Source: an uncultured Pseudomonadota bacterium (GTDB lineage Bacteria; Pseudomonadota; Gammaproteobacteria; Burkholderiales; Thiobacillaceae). From it: a DNA stretch of 7,217 nt. Both the position numbers and the translations under genes were made by a program. This document shows positions 1-5,797 of this stretch, piece after piece (the first letter of the stretch is position 1; each line of letters opens with the position of its first letter). The stretch is taken from positions 1 to 7,217 of the forward strand of contig CAISDD010000203.1 in assembly GCA_903883985.1 (NCBI GenBank), read 5' to 3'. The notes beneath the pieces were generated by a model that saw only the letters and a list, made by a program, of their open reading frames with translations, searched no databases and was not told where the DNA came from.

Positions 1-70
1 CCCCGGCCCTTCCCCCGGAGGGGGAAGGGGGTGGAACCCTCTTCGGGAGAGGGCAGGGTGAGGGGCCCGG
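1..70. repeat. GC-rich double-hairpin intergenic repeat
   Basis: Two hairpins lie side by side. The first has a perfect 10-bp stem (7-16 with 20-29, CCCTTCCCCC/GGGGGAAGGG) and a 3-base loop. The second has a 6-bp stem (37-42 with 48-53, CCCTCT/AGAGGG) and a 5-base loop. The minus strand reads like the CCCTCACCC...CCCTCTCCC type of short intergenic repeat that is dispersed in many proteobacterial genomes; the family match is from memory. The element may continue beyond the window edge. It carries no coding sequence. It could help terminate transcription arriving from either side, but neither hairpin is followed by a T-run. Confidence 0.6.
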
Positions 71-400
71 TGGCAAACCAAATCTGTTTCGTAGCATCAC
101 TTATTATCAGACTGGCAATGTAACAAGTGCTGTCGCGTAACCGAGTTCGCCTGCAAACAGCGCGACCCCCAGCGCGTCGGCAAACCAGGTCGGTTTTCTT
201 TGGAGAAATGCAAAATCAGTTTCGCTGGTACACTTGTCAATTATGTCAATTGTCGTACAGTTGATGCGCAATGTGAATCATAGTCAAATCCATGCCCGGC
301 AGAAATCCATAAATACAAGTATTCTGTCTACCGGAATTCCAGTAGGCGCGGACCAAAAAGGTGCTGCCATGACGGCAAGGTTGTTCATGAATGCCTGTAG
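71..400. other. Intergenic stretch without a convincing gene
   Basis: This stretch is visibly richer in A and T than the right half of the window. I see no complete gene in it. It contains a spaced direct repeat TGTCAATT (235-242 and 244-251), a near-perfect 18-bp dyad (328-345), and a small hairpin near the end of the response regulator gene. On the minus strand a 56-codon stretch (277-107) is open between two TGA codons but has no ATG. It ends with the residues TWFADALGVALFAGELGYAT and a few more, which could be a membrane-protein tail or chance. Confidence 0.5.
352..378 (-). terminator. Weak candidate terminator after the response regulator gene
   Basis: About 25 bases beyond the response regulator stop, the minus strand forms TGCC-GTCAT-GGCA (377-365). 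After six more bases it runs into five Ts (359-355). The stem is only 4 bp, or 5 bp with a G-T wobble, so this is a poor intrinsic terminator. It is listed because position and polarity fit the end of the two-component operon. Confidence 0.2.
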
Positions 401-1078
401 CTAATTAGTTGCTTGCGGCGATATGCCGTTGTTGATGGCGTAGCGGGTAATCTCGGCCACGCTGTGCATATTGAGCTTGCGCATGATGTTGCGCCGATGC
501 ACTTCGACGGTTGCCGGCGAGATGTTCAAACGGATGCCGATCTTTATAGAGGTCTCCCCTTCAGCGACCAGTTGCAACACCTGGCGCTCTCTGGCGCCAA
601 GCTGGCCAGGTGATTTCGTCTTTACGACACCCAATCCCGACAAGGCATTCGCCACGACGTTGGCGATGAGTGGACACAAATACTTCCTGTCGCTTCGTAC
701 TGCCTCGATCGCACGTAGCAACTCGTCGCTGGCCCCAGCTTTGGTGACATAGGCCATGGCACCCGCATCGAGCATGTCTAGGACGTAGTGCTGCTCAGTA
801 AAGGCTGAAACAGCGATCACCTTGACGCCTGGGCAGGCAGCGAGTAGTCGCCGTGTCGCTTCGATGCCGTTCATGCCAGGCATGCCGATATCCATGCACA
901 CGATATCGGGCAACGAAGAACGCGCCAAGTTGACCACTTCCAGGCCGTCACCGGTTTCCGCCACGACTTCGAGGCAGAAGGACTTTGTGCAGTGTGCCAC
1001 TTCCAGCAGACTCCGCAAGGCATCGCGAAACATCTGGTGGTCGTCGGCTAGCAAGATGCGCAGTGTCGTTTTCATCAT
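401..1078 (-). CDS. NarL/LuxR-family two-component response regulator
   Basis: This is a cytoplasmic DNA-binding regulator that should be phosphorylated by the kinase encoded just upstream. It has 225 residues, usual for the family. The receiver domain (about 6-125) shows the acidic pair D12-D13, phospho-acceptor D63 in VCMDIGMPGMNG, switch residue S91 and conserved K113 in YVTKAG. A linker leads to a LuxR helix-turn-helix (about 158-218) with LGARERQVLQLVAEG and ISPATVEVHRRNIMRKL. The loop after the first receiver helix (AHCTKSFCL) is longer than usual. The start is ATG 1078, preceded by AGGCGG and 13 bases after the kinase stop. The upstream in-frame TTG at 1102 would overlap the kinase gene and add eight residues before the receiver fold, so I reject it. 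The target genes cannot be told from the sequence. Confidence 0.93.
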   Translation of the reverse strand: MMKTTLRILLADDHQMFRDALRSLLEVAHCTKSFCLEVVAETGDGLEVVNLARSSLPDIVCMDIGMPGMNGIEATRRLLAACPGVKVIAVSAFTEQHYVLDMLDAGAMAYVTKAGASDELLRAIEAVRSDRKYLCPLIANVVANALSGLGVVKTKSPGQLGARERQVLQLVAEGETSIKIGIRLNISPATVEVHRRNIMRKLNMHSVAEITRYAINNGISPQATN

Positions 1079-1091
1079 GGGCCGCCTGGGT

Positions 1092-2063
1092 TCATAGATC
1101 AATGGTCACTACGATATGACTGCCAAGGCCGGGGGCCGACTTGACGAGCATTTTCCCGCCCGCTAACTTGGCCATTTCACACATATTGCGCATACCCATG
1201 CCCGAGAGACGGCCACTTAATCCCACCTGATCCGGATAGTATCCAATACCGTCATCGGAAATATTCAGTACAACCATGGAAGCGTCAACGTTCAGCATGA
1301 CCTTGACCGTTTTGGCGCAAGAATGCTTGAGACTATTCGTCAAAGCCTCCTGAAATATTCGGAACAGCGGGGATTCCAGGGCGGGAGCCAGTCTGGATTC
1401 ATCGTTGTCGCAATTAACCTCGACGATGATTCCGGTTCGTTCTGTATAACGCTGGGCATACGTCTTGAAAGCGGCCGCCAGGCCGACATAGCCGAGTGCT
1501 GCACTGCGCAAATCGAAGCTGATTTCTCTGATGCCAGCATCCGTATCCTCGATCAACGCACAGGTGTCTTCCAGTCGTTCGCGGATTTCTGGAATACAAT
1601 TTGATCCCAGGCTCGCAGCGATGATCTTCAGGTTGATCTTGATTGCGGCGAGGTTGGGACTGGTCCTGTCGTGCAACTCGCCAGCCAGCCGCCGCCTGAC
1701 ATCATCCTGCACCTCCACCAGATAGCGCGAAAAACCATGCAGCCGTTTTCTGGCGGTGTTCATACACCTGACTAAGGCTTGTCTATCGCGTACGCTGGCG
1801 CGGATGATGGGCAAATCGATGCTGTGCAATACAGGCTCTCGTTCGATTTTGGCCAGCTTGCGCCCGGAATGGTCACCAGGAATACCGGCCACGCGTAACG
1901 GATTGCCATTGACATCCCAGTCCACCGCCTTACCTCGGGCCAGGCCCCAGAGCCAATGACCTTCCTTGTGGCGCAAGCGATGTTCAAATTCAAATTTCAC
2001 TGTCTCACCCACCTTGCGTAAGTTCAACACAGTGTGCATGATCGACGAATCGTCCGGATGCAC
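1092..2063 (-). CDS. HisKA_3-type sensor histidine kinase, PAS domain 5'-truncated
   Basis: This kinase is expected to autophosphorylate on histidine and pass the phosphate to the adjacent response regulator. Residues 1-70 are the second half of a PAS_3/PAC fold (HPDD at 2-5, RLRHKEGHWLWGLARGK, then PLRVAGIPGDHSGRK). A linker of about 45 residues follows. The HisKA_3 dimerisation domain begins near 121, with H131 in RRLAGELHDRTSPNL. The HATPase_c domain has the N box FQEALTNSLKHS (N243), the G1 box DDGIG (270-274) and the G2 region GMGMRNM (288-294). There are no membrane segments, so it is cytoplasmic. The open frame starts at GTG 2063 with AGGGA seven bases upstream, but that valine is the V of the family motif VHPDD. 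A TAA stands two codons before it (2069-2067), and the PAS front half is readable further upstream. The gene is thus either a decayed kinase or a shortened protein re-initiating at this GTG. The catalytic core looks intact. Confidence 0.85.
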   Translation of the reverse strand: MHPDDSSIMHTVLNLRKVGETVKFEFEHRLRHKEGHWLWGLARGKAVDWDVNGNPLRVAGIPGDHSGRKLAKIEREPVLHSIDLPIIRASVRDRQALVRCMNTARKRLHGFSRYLVEVQDDVRRRLAGELHDRTSPNLAAIKINLKIIAASLGSNCIPEIRERLEDTCALIEDTDAGIREISFDLRSAALGYVGLAAAFKTYAQRYTERTGIIVEVNCDNDESRLAPALESPLFRIFQEALTNSLKHSCAKTVKVMLNVDASMVVLNISDDGIGYYPDQVGLSGRLSGMGMRNMCEMAKLAGGKMLVKSAPGLGSHIVVTIDL

Positions 2064-2181
2064 CCGTTATTCCCTGCTTTCCAGATGCATGTGGATCATC
2101 AGAAAGCCTAATAGATCGCACCAGGGCATGTTGAAATGGACATCTCCTGTCTGCAGCCAGCATATCGGCCTTGGTATTCAT
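2064..2181 (-). pseudogene. Disrupted 5' end of the histidine kinase (front half of PAS domain)
   Basis: In the same frame as the kinase, 2159-2070 reads WLQTGDVHFN, then MPWCDLLGF, then ends LESRE. This is the expected front half of a PAS_3 domain. TAA follows at 2069-2067, then Arg and VHPDD. Upstream, the ATG at 2181 opens MNTKADM in a frame offset by one base. Dropping one C near 2160 joins MNTKADM to WLQTGDV. The ATG at 2181 overlaps the TGA of the preceding gene (ATGA), a typical coupled start. I infer that the ancestral kinase began at 2181 and lost its sensor half through a +1 frameshift and a stop codon. Two independent lesions make a single sequencing error less likely, though not excluded. 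Confidence 0.65.
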
Positions 2182-2456
2182 GATTCTAACCACTGCGGGC
2201 AAATGGGAATGGATGGAATCGACGGAATGGGCGACTCCGGCAATTCCCCCTTGCCGAGGAATTCGCGCGTGAGGCTCTTGAGGTTCGCCGGCACCGGCAC
2301 ATACCAGTCGTACTTTGGTTTGAATGCCTCACACAGTCGCAAACCCTTGCTGGTCTCCAGCCACTTGAAAAACTCGTTGATCGTGCGTAGTGTTTTCTCG
2401 CTGCCGAGCATGAATACAGGCAGCGTTTCCGCTGCGCGAGGTGATGAGCTTTCCAC
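2178..2456 (-). CDS. Conserved-looking small hypothetical protein, 92 residues
   Basis: I do not recognise the family. The reading frame is convincing because GTG 2456 is preceded by a perfect AGGAGG (2469-2464) at seven bases. The next in-frame ATG (2411) lacks a ribosome binding site. The protein is soluble and mixed in charge, with no signal peptide or membrane segment. Its centre (about 19-65) reads like a compact domain: TLRTINEFFKWLETSKGLRL, then CEAFKPKYDWYVPVPANLKS and TREFLGKGEL. The tail is a low-complexity proline stretch (PIPSIPSIPICP) encoded by near-repeats of TGGAAT on the plus strand. The TGA stop overlaps the ATG of the ancestral kinase start, so it was probably co-translated with the two-component genes. 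A role with the kinase is only inferred from position. Confidence 0.7.
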   Translation of the reverse strand: MESSSPRAAETLPVFMLGSEKTLRTINEFFKWLETSKGLRLCEAFKPKYDWYVPVPANLKSLTREFLGKGELPESPIPSIPSIPICPQWLES

Positions 2457-2463
2457 GGGGTCT

Positions 2464-2469
2464 CCTCCT
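2464..2469 (-). promoter_or_regulatory. Strong Shine-Dalgarno site of the 92-residue gene
   Basis: AGGAGG on the minus strand stands seven bases before GTG 2456 and decides that start over the downstream ATG at 2411. It overlaps a 10-bp palindrome, CTCCTAGGAG (2465-2474), so its accessibility might depend on pairing with a second RNA or a protein; this last point is speculative. Confidence 0.75.
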
Positions 2470-3157
2470 AGGAGAAATTTCTAGTGATGCCGCGGATTTT
2501 CCGACACGGCCAGTCAAAGTTACCCGCAATCGCAAGGGTGGAGCAGTCGTGAATGCTCGAATCTTCTGTAATGGATTCCTTACAGGCAGGGTTAGTGCAA
2601 CAAGGGGATCAGGACATCCGGGTTCAACAGTTCGTCCGCAGAAAACCCGCTTTTTCCTGAGCCCCCCCGCAGCCATGCGGGTTCGTGGCACAATTTCTCA
2701 AAACCCATGGGGTGGCACGTCGTGTCGTTTTGATGCTTTCATTGACGCCAGATGAGGTGCGGATACTCGCAACGGGCCGACTCCGGGGAGCACACACTGA
2801 ACGGCCGGCTCGGCGTGGTCGACTCGGGCCGCGCGCGGCGGGAATTCGCCAGTCTGGTCAGAAGCGGCCCTGCGCCTTGCGTTACCGTGAAGCGGAATCG
2901 AGAATCCAGCCATGAAATCCGCCCTCTCCGGCATCGCCCTGCTGCTGTTCCACACCGCCATCGCCGCCCGCTTGGCAGCCGATAGTTTGCGAATTATTTC
3001 CGCCGGCGCATCCTGGCGCAGCCCGAGTGGCCGGCTGACTCTGCCTATGCGCGGCTGCAAAAAAATCCTTACTGTCAGCCGGGCTCACGCTCATTTGTTC
3101 CGACCTCTGTGAACACCCGGCGCGAGCGATTTTCCACCTACGTCACGAGACTCCCCC
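2470..3157. other. Long intergenic region upstream of moxR
   Basis: No complete gene can be supported here. Up to about 2700 the sequence looks like the leader of the minus-strand 92-residue gene, including a 5-bp hairpin CCCGC-AGCCAT-GCGGG (2666-2681). A clear sigma-70 promoter was not found. From about 2750 the DNA is GC-rich. Short frames with coding-like third positions exist (plus strand 2752-2985 and 2912-3112), but none gives a recognisable full domain. I looked for a cobalamin riboswitch because a CbiX gene lies nearby, and did not find its conserved boxes. Confidence 0.45.
2912..3112 (+). pseudogene. Possible remnant of a secreted substrate-binding protein
   Basis: This short frame opens with a plausible signal peptide, MKSALSGIALLLFHTAIAA, followed by RLAADSLRIISAGAS. 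That segment resembles the mature N-terminus of BtuF/HmuT-type periplasmic binding proteins, where a sequence like LRIVSLGGSVTEI is usual. After about residue 34 the similarity stops and the remaining 32 residues (WRSPSGRLTL onward) look like non-coding translation. There is no good ribosome binding site. It may be the stub of a deleted metal- or cofactor-uptake gene, or a chance frame. The family comparison is from memory. Confidence 0.2.
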
Positions 3158-4072
3158 ATGCACCCTGCCCTCTTTCGCGCCCTGGATCAACTCAATCGCC
3201 TCGTCCTCGGCAAGGAAAACCAGGTGCGACTTTGCCTGGCCTGCTTGCTGGCACGCGGTCACCTCTTGATCGAGGATGTGCCAGGCGTGGGCAAGACCAC
3301 CCTGGCGCATGCGCTGGCGCGCACCCTGGGACTGGATTTTCATCGTATTCAGTTCACCAGCGACCTGTTGCCCGCCGACATACTCGGGGCGGCGATCTAT
3401 GACCGGGAAAACGCGAAATTCAGTTTTCATCCCGGCCCGATCTTCGCCCAGGTAATCCTGGCCGACGAGATCAACCGTGCCAGCCCCAAGGCGCAGAGCG
3501 CCCTGCTGGAGGCGATGGAGGAAGGCCAGGTCAGCATCGAAGGCGAGACCCGCCCCCTGCCCAACCCCTTCTTCGTCATCGCCACCCAGAATCCGGGCGA
3601 TCAGGTGGGCGCATTCCCGCTGCCGGAGTCACAGCTCGACCGGTTTCTTCTGCGCATTCGCTTGGGATTTCCCGATCACGCCGCGGAGCGTGCCCTGCTG
3701 CGCGGCCAGGATAGGCGCGAGCTGCTGGCGAATCTGCCAGCGATCCTGGACCCGGCGCAGTTCATGCAGTTGCAGAAAACCGTGCTGGCCGTTCCCGTCT
3801 CGGATGCCCTGCTCGATTACCTGCAAGCACTGCTCGCCGCCAGCCGCACGGACGCCCGTTTCGCCGCTGGTTTGTCGCCTCGCGCCGGCTTGGGGCTGCT
3901 GCACGCGGCGCAGGCCTGGGCCTACCTTCAGGGCCGCGCCTTCGTGCAACCGGAAGACGTGCAGGCGGTATTGCCCGCCCTGGTGCCGCATCGTTTGTTC
4001 CCGGCCGTGGGCCTGTCCAACCCGGCCGACGATTGGGCGGCGCGCATCCTCCTGGCCGTGGCGATTCCGTGA
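3158..4072 (+). CDS. MoxR-family AAA+ ATPase
   Basis: MoxR ATPases act as chaperone-like factors, usually together with DUF58 and von Willebrand factor A proteins, in maturation of enzymes or envelope functions. The protein has 304 residues, normal for the family. The AAA_3 core has Walker A VPGVGKTT (41-48), Walker B VILADE (99-104) followed by INRASPKAQSALLEAMEE, and sensor-1 region IATQNP (N145). FPLPESQLDRF follows, typical of MoxR. A helical lid domain fills about 225-300. The start is ATG 3158 with a weak GAGA seven bases upstream. An in-frame TGA at 3110 and the absence of other start codons fix it. The gene stands alone: downstream is the convergent cbiX end and no DUF58 gene. Its GTGA terminus (4069-4072) is the sort of overlap from which a partner gene would start, but the following frame is not recognisable. 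Confidence 0.95.
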   Translation: MHPALFRALDQLNRLVLGKENQVRLCLACLLARGHLLIEDVPGVGKTTLAHALARTLGLDFHRIQFTSDLLPADILGAAIYDRENAKFSFHPGPIFAQVILADEINRASPKAQSALLEAMEEGQVSIEGETRPLPNPFFVIATQNPGDQVGAFPLPESQLDRFLLRIRLGFPDHAAERALLRGQDRRELLANLPAILDPAQFMQLQKTVLAVPVSDALLDYLQALLAASRTDARFAAGLSPRAGLGLLHAAQAWAYLQGRAFVQPEDVQAVLPALVPHRLFPAVGLSNPADDWAARILLAVAIP

Positions 4073-4145
4073 TCGCCAGCCCGCACTGGGAGCGGCCTCC
4101 GGGCAGCGAGATGGAGCCGACCAGACCTATTCGGTGGGACGCCGC

Positions 4146-4553
4146 TCAGCCCATCTCGCCGACGCCATCGAGTACGGTCCGGGCCAGACTGGTTGAGGCG
4201 CCCAGATGGGCCGCCAGGCGTACACGGACATCCGGGTATCGCTCGCCGAACGCCGCCAGCGCCTGCGGGATATCGTTCGCGACGTGGGTACCGGCGGCGA
4301 GAAAATAGGGGAACACGATGATTTCTTCGGCCCCCTGATCCACGCAGCGGGCCAGTCCGTCCGGTATGGAGGGTTCGGCCAGTTCCAGAAAGGCCACTTC
4401 CACCCGGTGGATGGCCGGGTCATGCAGCTCCCCGATACGTTCGCCCAGAGCGCGCACCTCGTCGTTGGAAGCCTGACGACGGCTACCGTGGGCGACGATG
4501 AGCAAATGACGCTGTGGCAAGGGGATTCCTTGTGTAGCAGGCGCTCGACTCAT
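4146..4553 (-). CDS. cbiX: Short-form CbiX/SirB-type sirohydrochlorin chelatase
   Basis: The family inserts a divalent metal (cobalt, nickel or iron) into sirohydrochlorin-type tetrapyrroles in the cytoplasm. The 135-residue length fits a single-domain (small) CbiX. The N-terminal strand and metal-ligand region is HLLIVAHGSRR with H22. VEVAFLELAEPSIPDGL follows. The second conserved histidine is H90 in FPYFLAAGTHVANDIP. Both putative catalytic histidines are present. The ATG overlaps the TGA of the DUF1415 gene by four bases (ATGA, 4550-4553). No good Shine-Dalgarno is visible, so translation is probably coupled. It is the last gene of the four-gene operon. Which metal and product it serves (siroheme, cobalamin, other) cannot be told, since no other tetrapyrrole gene is in the window. 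The symbol names the family and does not prove a role in cobalamin synthesis. Confidence 0.88.
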   Translation of the reverse strand: MSRAPATQGIPLPQRHLLIVAHGSRRQASNDEVRALGERIGELHDPAIHRVEVAFLELAEPSIPDGLARCVDQGAEEIIVFPYFLAAGTHVANDIPQALAAFGERYPDVRVRLAAHLGASTSLARTVLDGVGEMG

Positions 4554-5128
4554 TCCGGTGGCGTATCCGGTGGCGCCGAAAACCCCAGGGCACGCCAGCC
4601 GGCGAGCCCCAGTTTTTCCAGGGTTTCGATGTTGCGACCGTAGATCGCCTCGGCGTCAGGATAGGCCGCCACGGCGCGAGAGAGACTTTCCTCCCGAATC
4701 AGGTGCAAGGTGGGATAGGGTGCGCGGTTGGTGTAATTGCCGATATCGTCGGGTTCGGTGTCGGCAAACTGGAAGGAGGGATGAAAACTGGCCACCTGGA
4801 GTATGCCCTCCAGACCATGCTCTTCCACCGCGGCCTCGGCCAAGACTGTGAAATCATTGAATTCCAGGAAGTCCGACAACAGGGTCGGGTGGACAAGCAA
4901 GGTGGTGTCGATCTGCGCCGGGTCGGCCGCCGCCAATAAGTCCAGCTCGCGATCCAGTTCCTCCAGGAAGCCATCGATGTGGCGGGCATCGCTGACCACG
5001 AAGCGCACCTGGTTCTTCACGTAGACCCCCTTGGCGAAGGGGCACAGATTGAGCCCGATCACCGCCTTTTCCAGCCATAAGCGCATGGTGGCAATCACTT
5101 CGTCGTGGTTCACTCGATCCTGATTCAT
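4550..5128 (-). CDS. DUF1415 family protein
   Basis: This is a cytoplasmic protein of unknown function, 192 residues, the usual length. Family hallmarks as I recall them are all present: WLEKAVIGLNLCPFAKGV near residues 13-30, the DTTLLVHPTLLSDFLEFNDF block, QVASFHPSFQFAD, NYTNRAPYPTLHLIREES, and the end block YGRNIETLEKLGLAGWRAL. The conserved C, H and acidic residues in these blocks could form a metal or catalytic site, but this is inference. ATG 5128 overlaps the stop of the YkgJ-type gene (ATGA) and has AGGA six bases upstream. Its own stop overlaps the cbiX start. A 10-bp direct repeat (4554-4563 and 4566-4575) encodes the PPDTPP end. Confidence 0.92.
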   Translation of the reverse strand: MNQDRVNHDEVIATMRLWLEKAVIGLNLCPFAKGVYVKNQVRFVVSDARHIDGFLEELDRELDLLAAADPAQIDTTLLVHPTLLSDFLEFNDFTVLAEAAVEEHGLEGILQVASFHPSFQFADTEPDDIGNYTNRAPYPTLHLIREESLSRAVAAYPDAEAIYGRNIETLEKLGLAGWRALGFSAPPDTPPE

Positions 5129-5772
5129 GTCGATTCCTGAGAAAGTTCGTTCTGTACGTGCGCAGCCCCCATCCTGACTGCTATGGCCTCCCAGCGCATT
5201 TCCCGCAGGCTCTGCGCCAGGCGGTGCACCTCGCCGCTCGCGACCAGGCGGTGGCGCTCCAGTTCCCCCTTCACGCCGTGGTGGCGCAGCATCTCGCTCA
5301 AGGCCGCATCCTTCTGCTTCGCGTTCGGGGTGAGCACGTCGCCACGGCGGCTATGATAAGCGTCCTCGCCGGGCTGGCACACCGTGGTGAAGACGTTGAA
5401 CTGGCGGCAGGCCATGGGGCGCAGAGGGTGGATGGCGCAGGCTTCATCGACCAGAAAAGGGCAGGCACCAAGCTCGCGATGCCGCTCCATCTGCTGCCGC
5501 ACCCGTTCGCGCACCTCGGCACCTGCGCCCTCTTCCAGTTTTTCCAGCAGATACCAGGAGATGCCCATGAGTTCCAGCGGATAGACCGGGATATCCGCAT
5601 GGCTGCGACAACAACTGGCACAGCCGCGCGCGCAGGCCAGACGGCGCCCATCCATCCTGATCGCGTGATCCACGCCTTGATTGCAGATGAACTGGATTTC
5701 GAGCAGCAAGGCCAGCCAGGGCTGACGTTGCTCATCGTCGGGAAAGTGAAGGCGTGTGGGTCGGAAGGACAT
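5125..5772 (-). CDS. YkgJ-type cysteine-cluster (zinc/iron-chelating) protein
   Basis: The protein has 215 residues and belongs to the CxxxCxxCC family, thought to bind zinc or an iron-sulfur centre; the biochemical role is not established. The cluster is C47-x3-C51-x2-C54-C55 in CARGCASCCRSH. Further conserved cysteines are C104 (GACPFL), C112 in ACAIHPLRPMACRQF and C122 in the same stretch, with C132 beyond. There is no signal peptide or membrane segment, so it should be cytoplasmic. The ATG at 5772 lies 25 bases after the ligase stop and lacks a clear Shine-Dalgarno, suggesting it depends on the upstream gene. Its stop overlaps the DUF1415 ATG. A long frame on the opposite strand (5158-6039) is a GC-driven shadow of this gene. 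Confidence 0.92.
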   Translation of the reverse strand: MSFRPTRLHFPDDEQRQPWLALLLEIQFICNQGVDHAIRMDGRRLACARGCASCCRSHADIPVYPLELMGISWYLLEKLEEGAGAEVRERVRQQMERHRELGACPFLVDEACAIHPLRPMACRQFNVFTTVCQPGEDAYHSRRGDVLTPNAKQKDAALSEMLRHHGVKGELERHRLVASGEVHRLAQSLREMRWEAIAVRMGAAHVQNELSQEST

Positions 5773-5797
5773 GGTCTGGGGCCGAGGATACGCGGAT

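Noticed and set aside
1079..1102. TTG 1102 as start of the response regulator
   Set aside because: It overlaps the kinase 3' end and adds residues outside the receiver fold. ATG 1078 has AGGCGG upstream and starts right before the first receiver strand.
2005..2181. Independent small gene starting at ATG 2181 (MNTKADM...)
   Set aside because: After seven residues the translation is unlike any domain, while the adjacent frame gives a PAS half. It is better explained as the frameshifted kinase start.
2666..2681. Hairpin as an intrinsic terminator
   Set aside because: 5-bp stem without a following T-run on either strand.
2329..2691. 120-codon minus-strand frame upstream of and overlapping the 92-residue gene
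   Set aside because: Basic, low-information translation without a domain or ribosome binding site. It runs out of frame through the well-supported 92-residue gene.
2756..2911. Cobalamin riboswitch, considered because of the nearby cbiX
   Set aside because: The conserved GCCACTG and B12-box sequences are absent on both strands as far as I can read.
4073..4145. Terminator between the convergent moxR and cbiX genes
   Set aside because: No convincing stem with a T-tract was found in the 73 bases.
3477..4196. 239-codon plus-strand frame inside moxR
   Set aside because: Arginine/cysteine/proline-rich translation typical of an out-of-frame shadow of a GC-rich gene.
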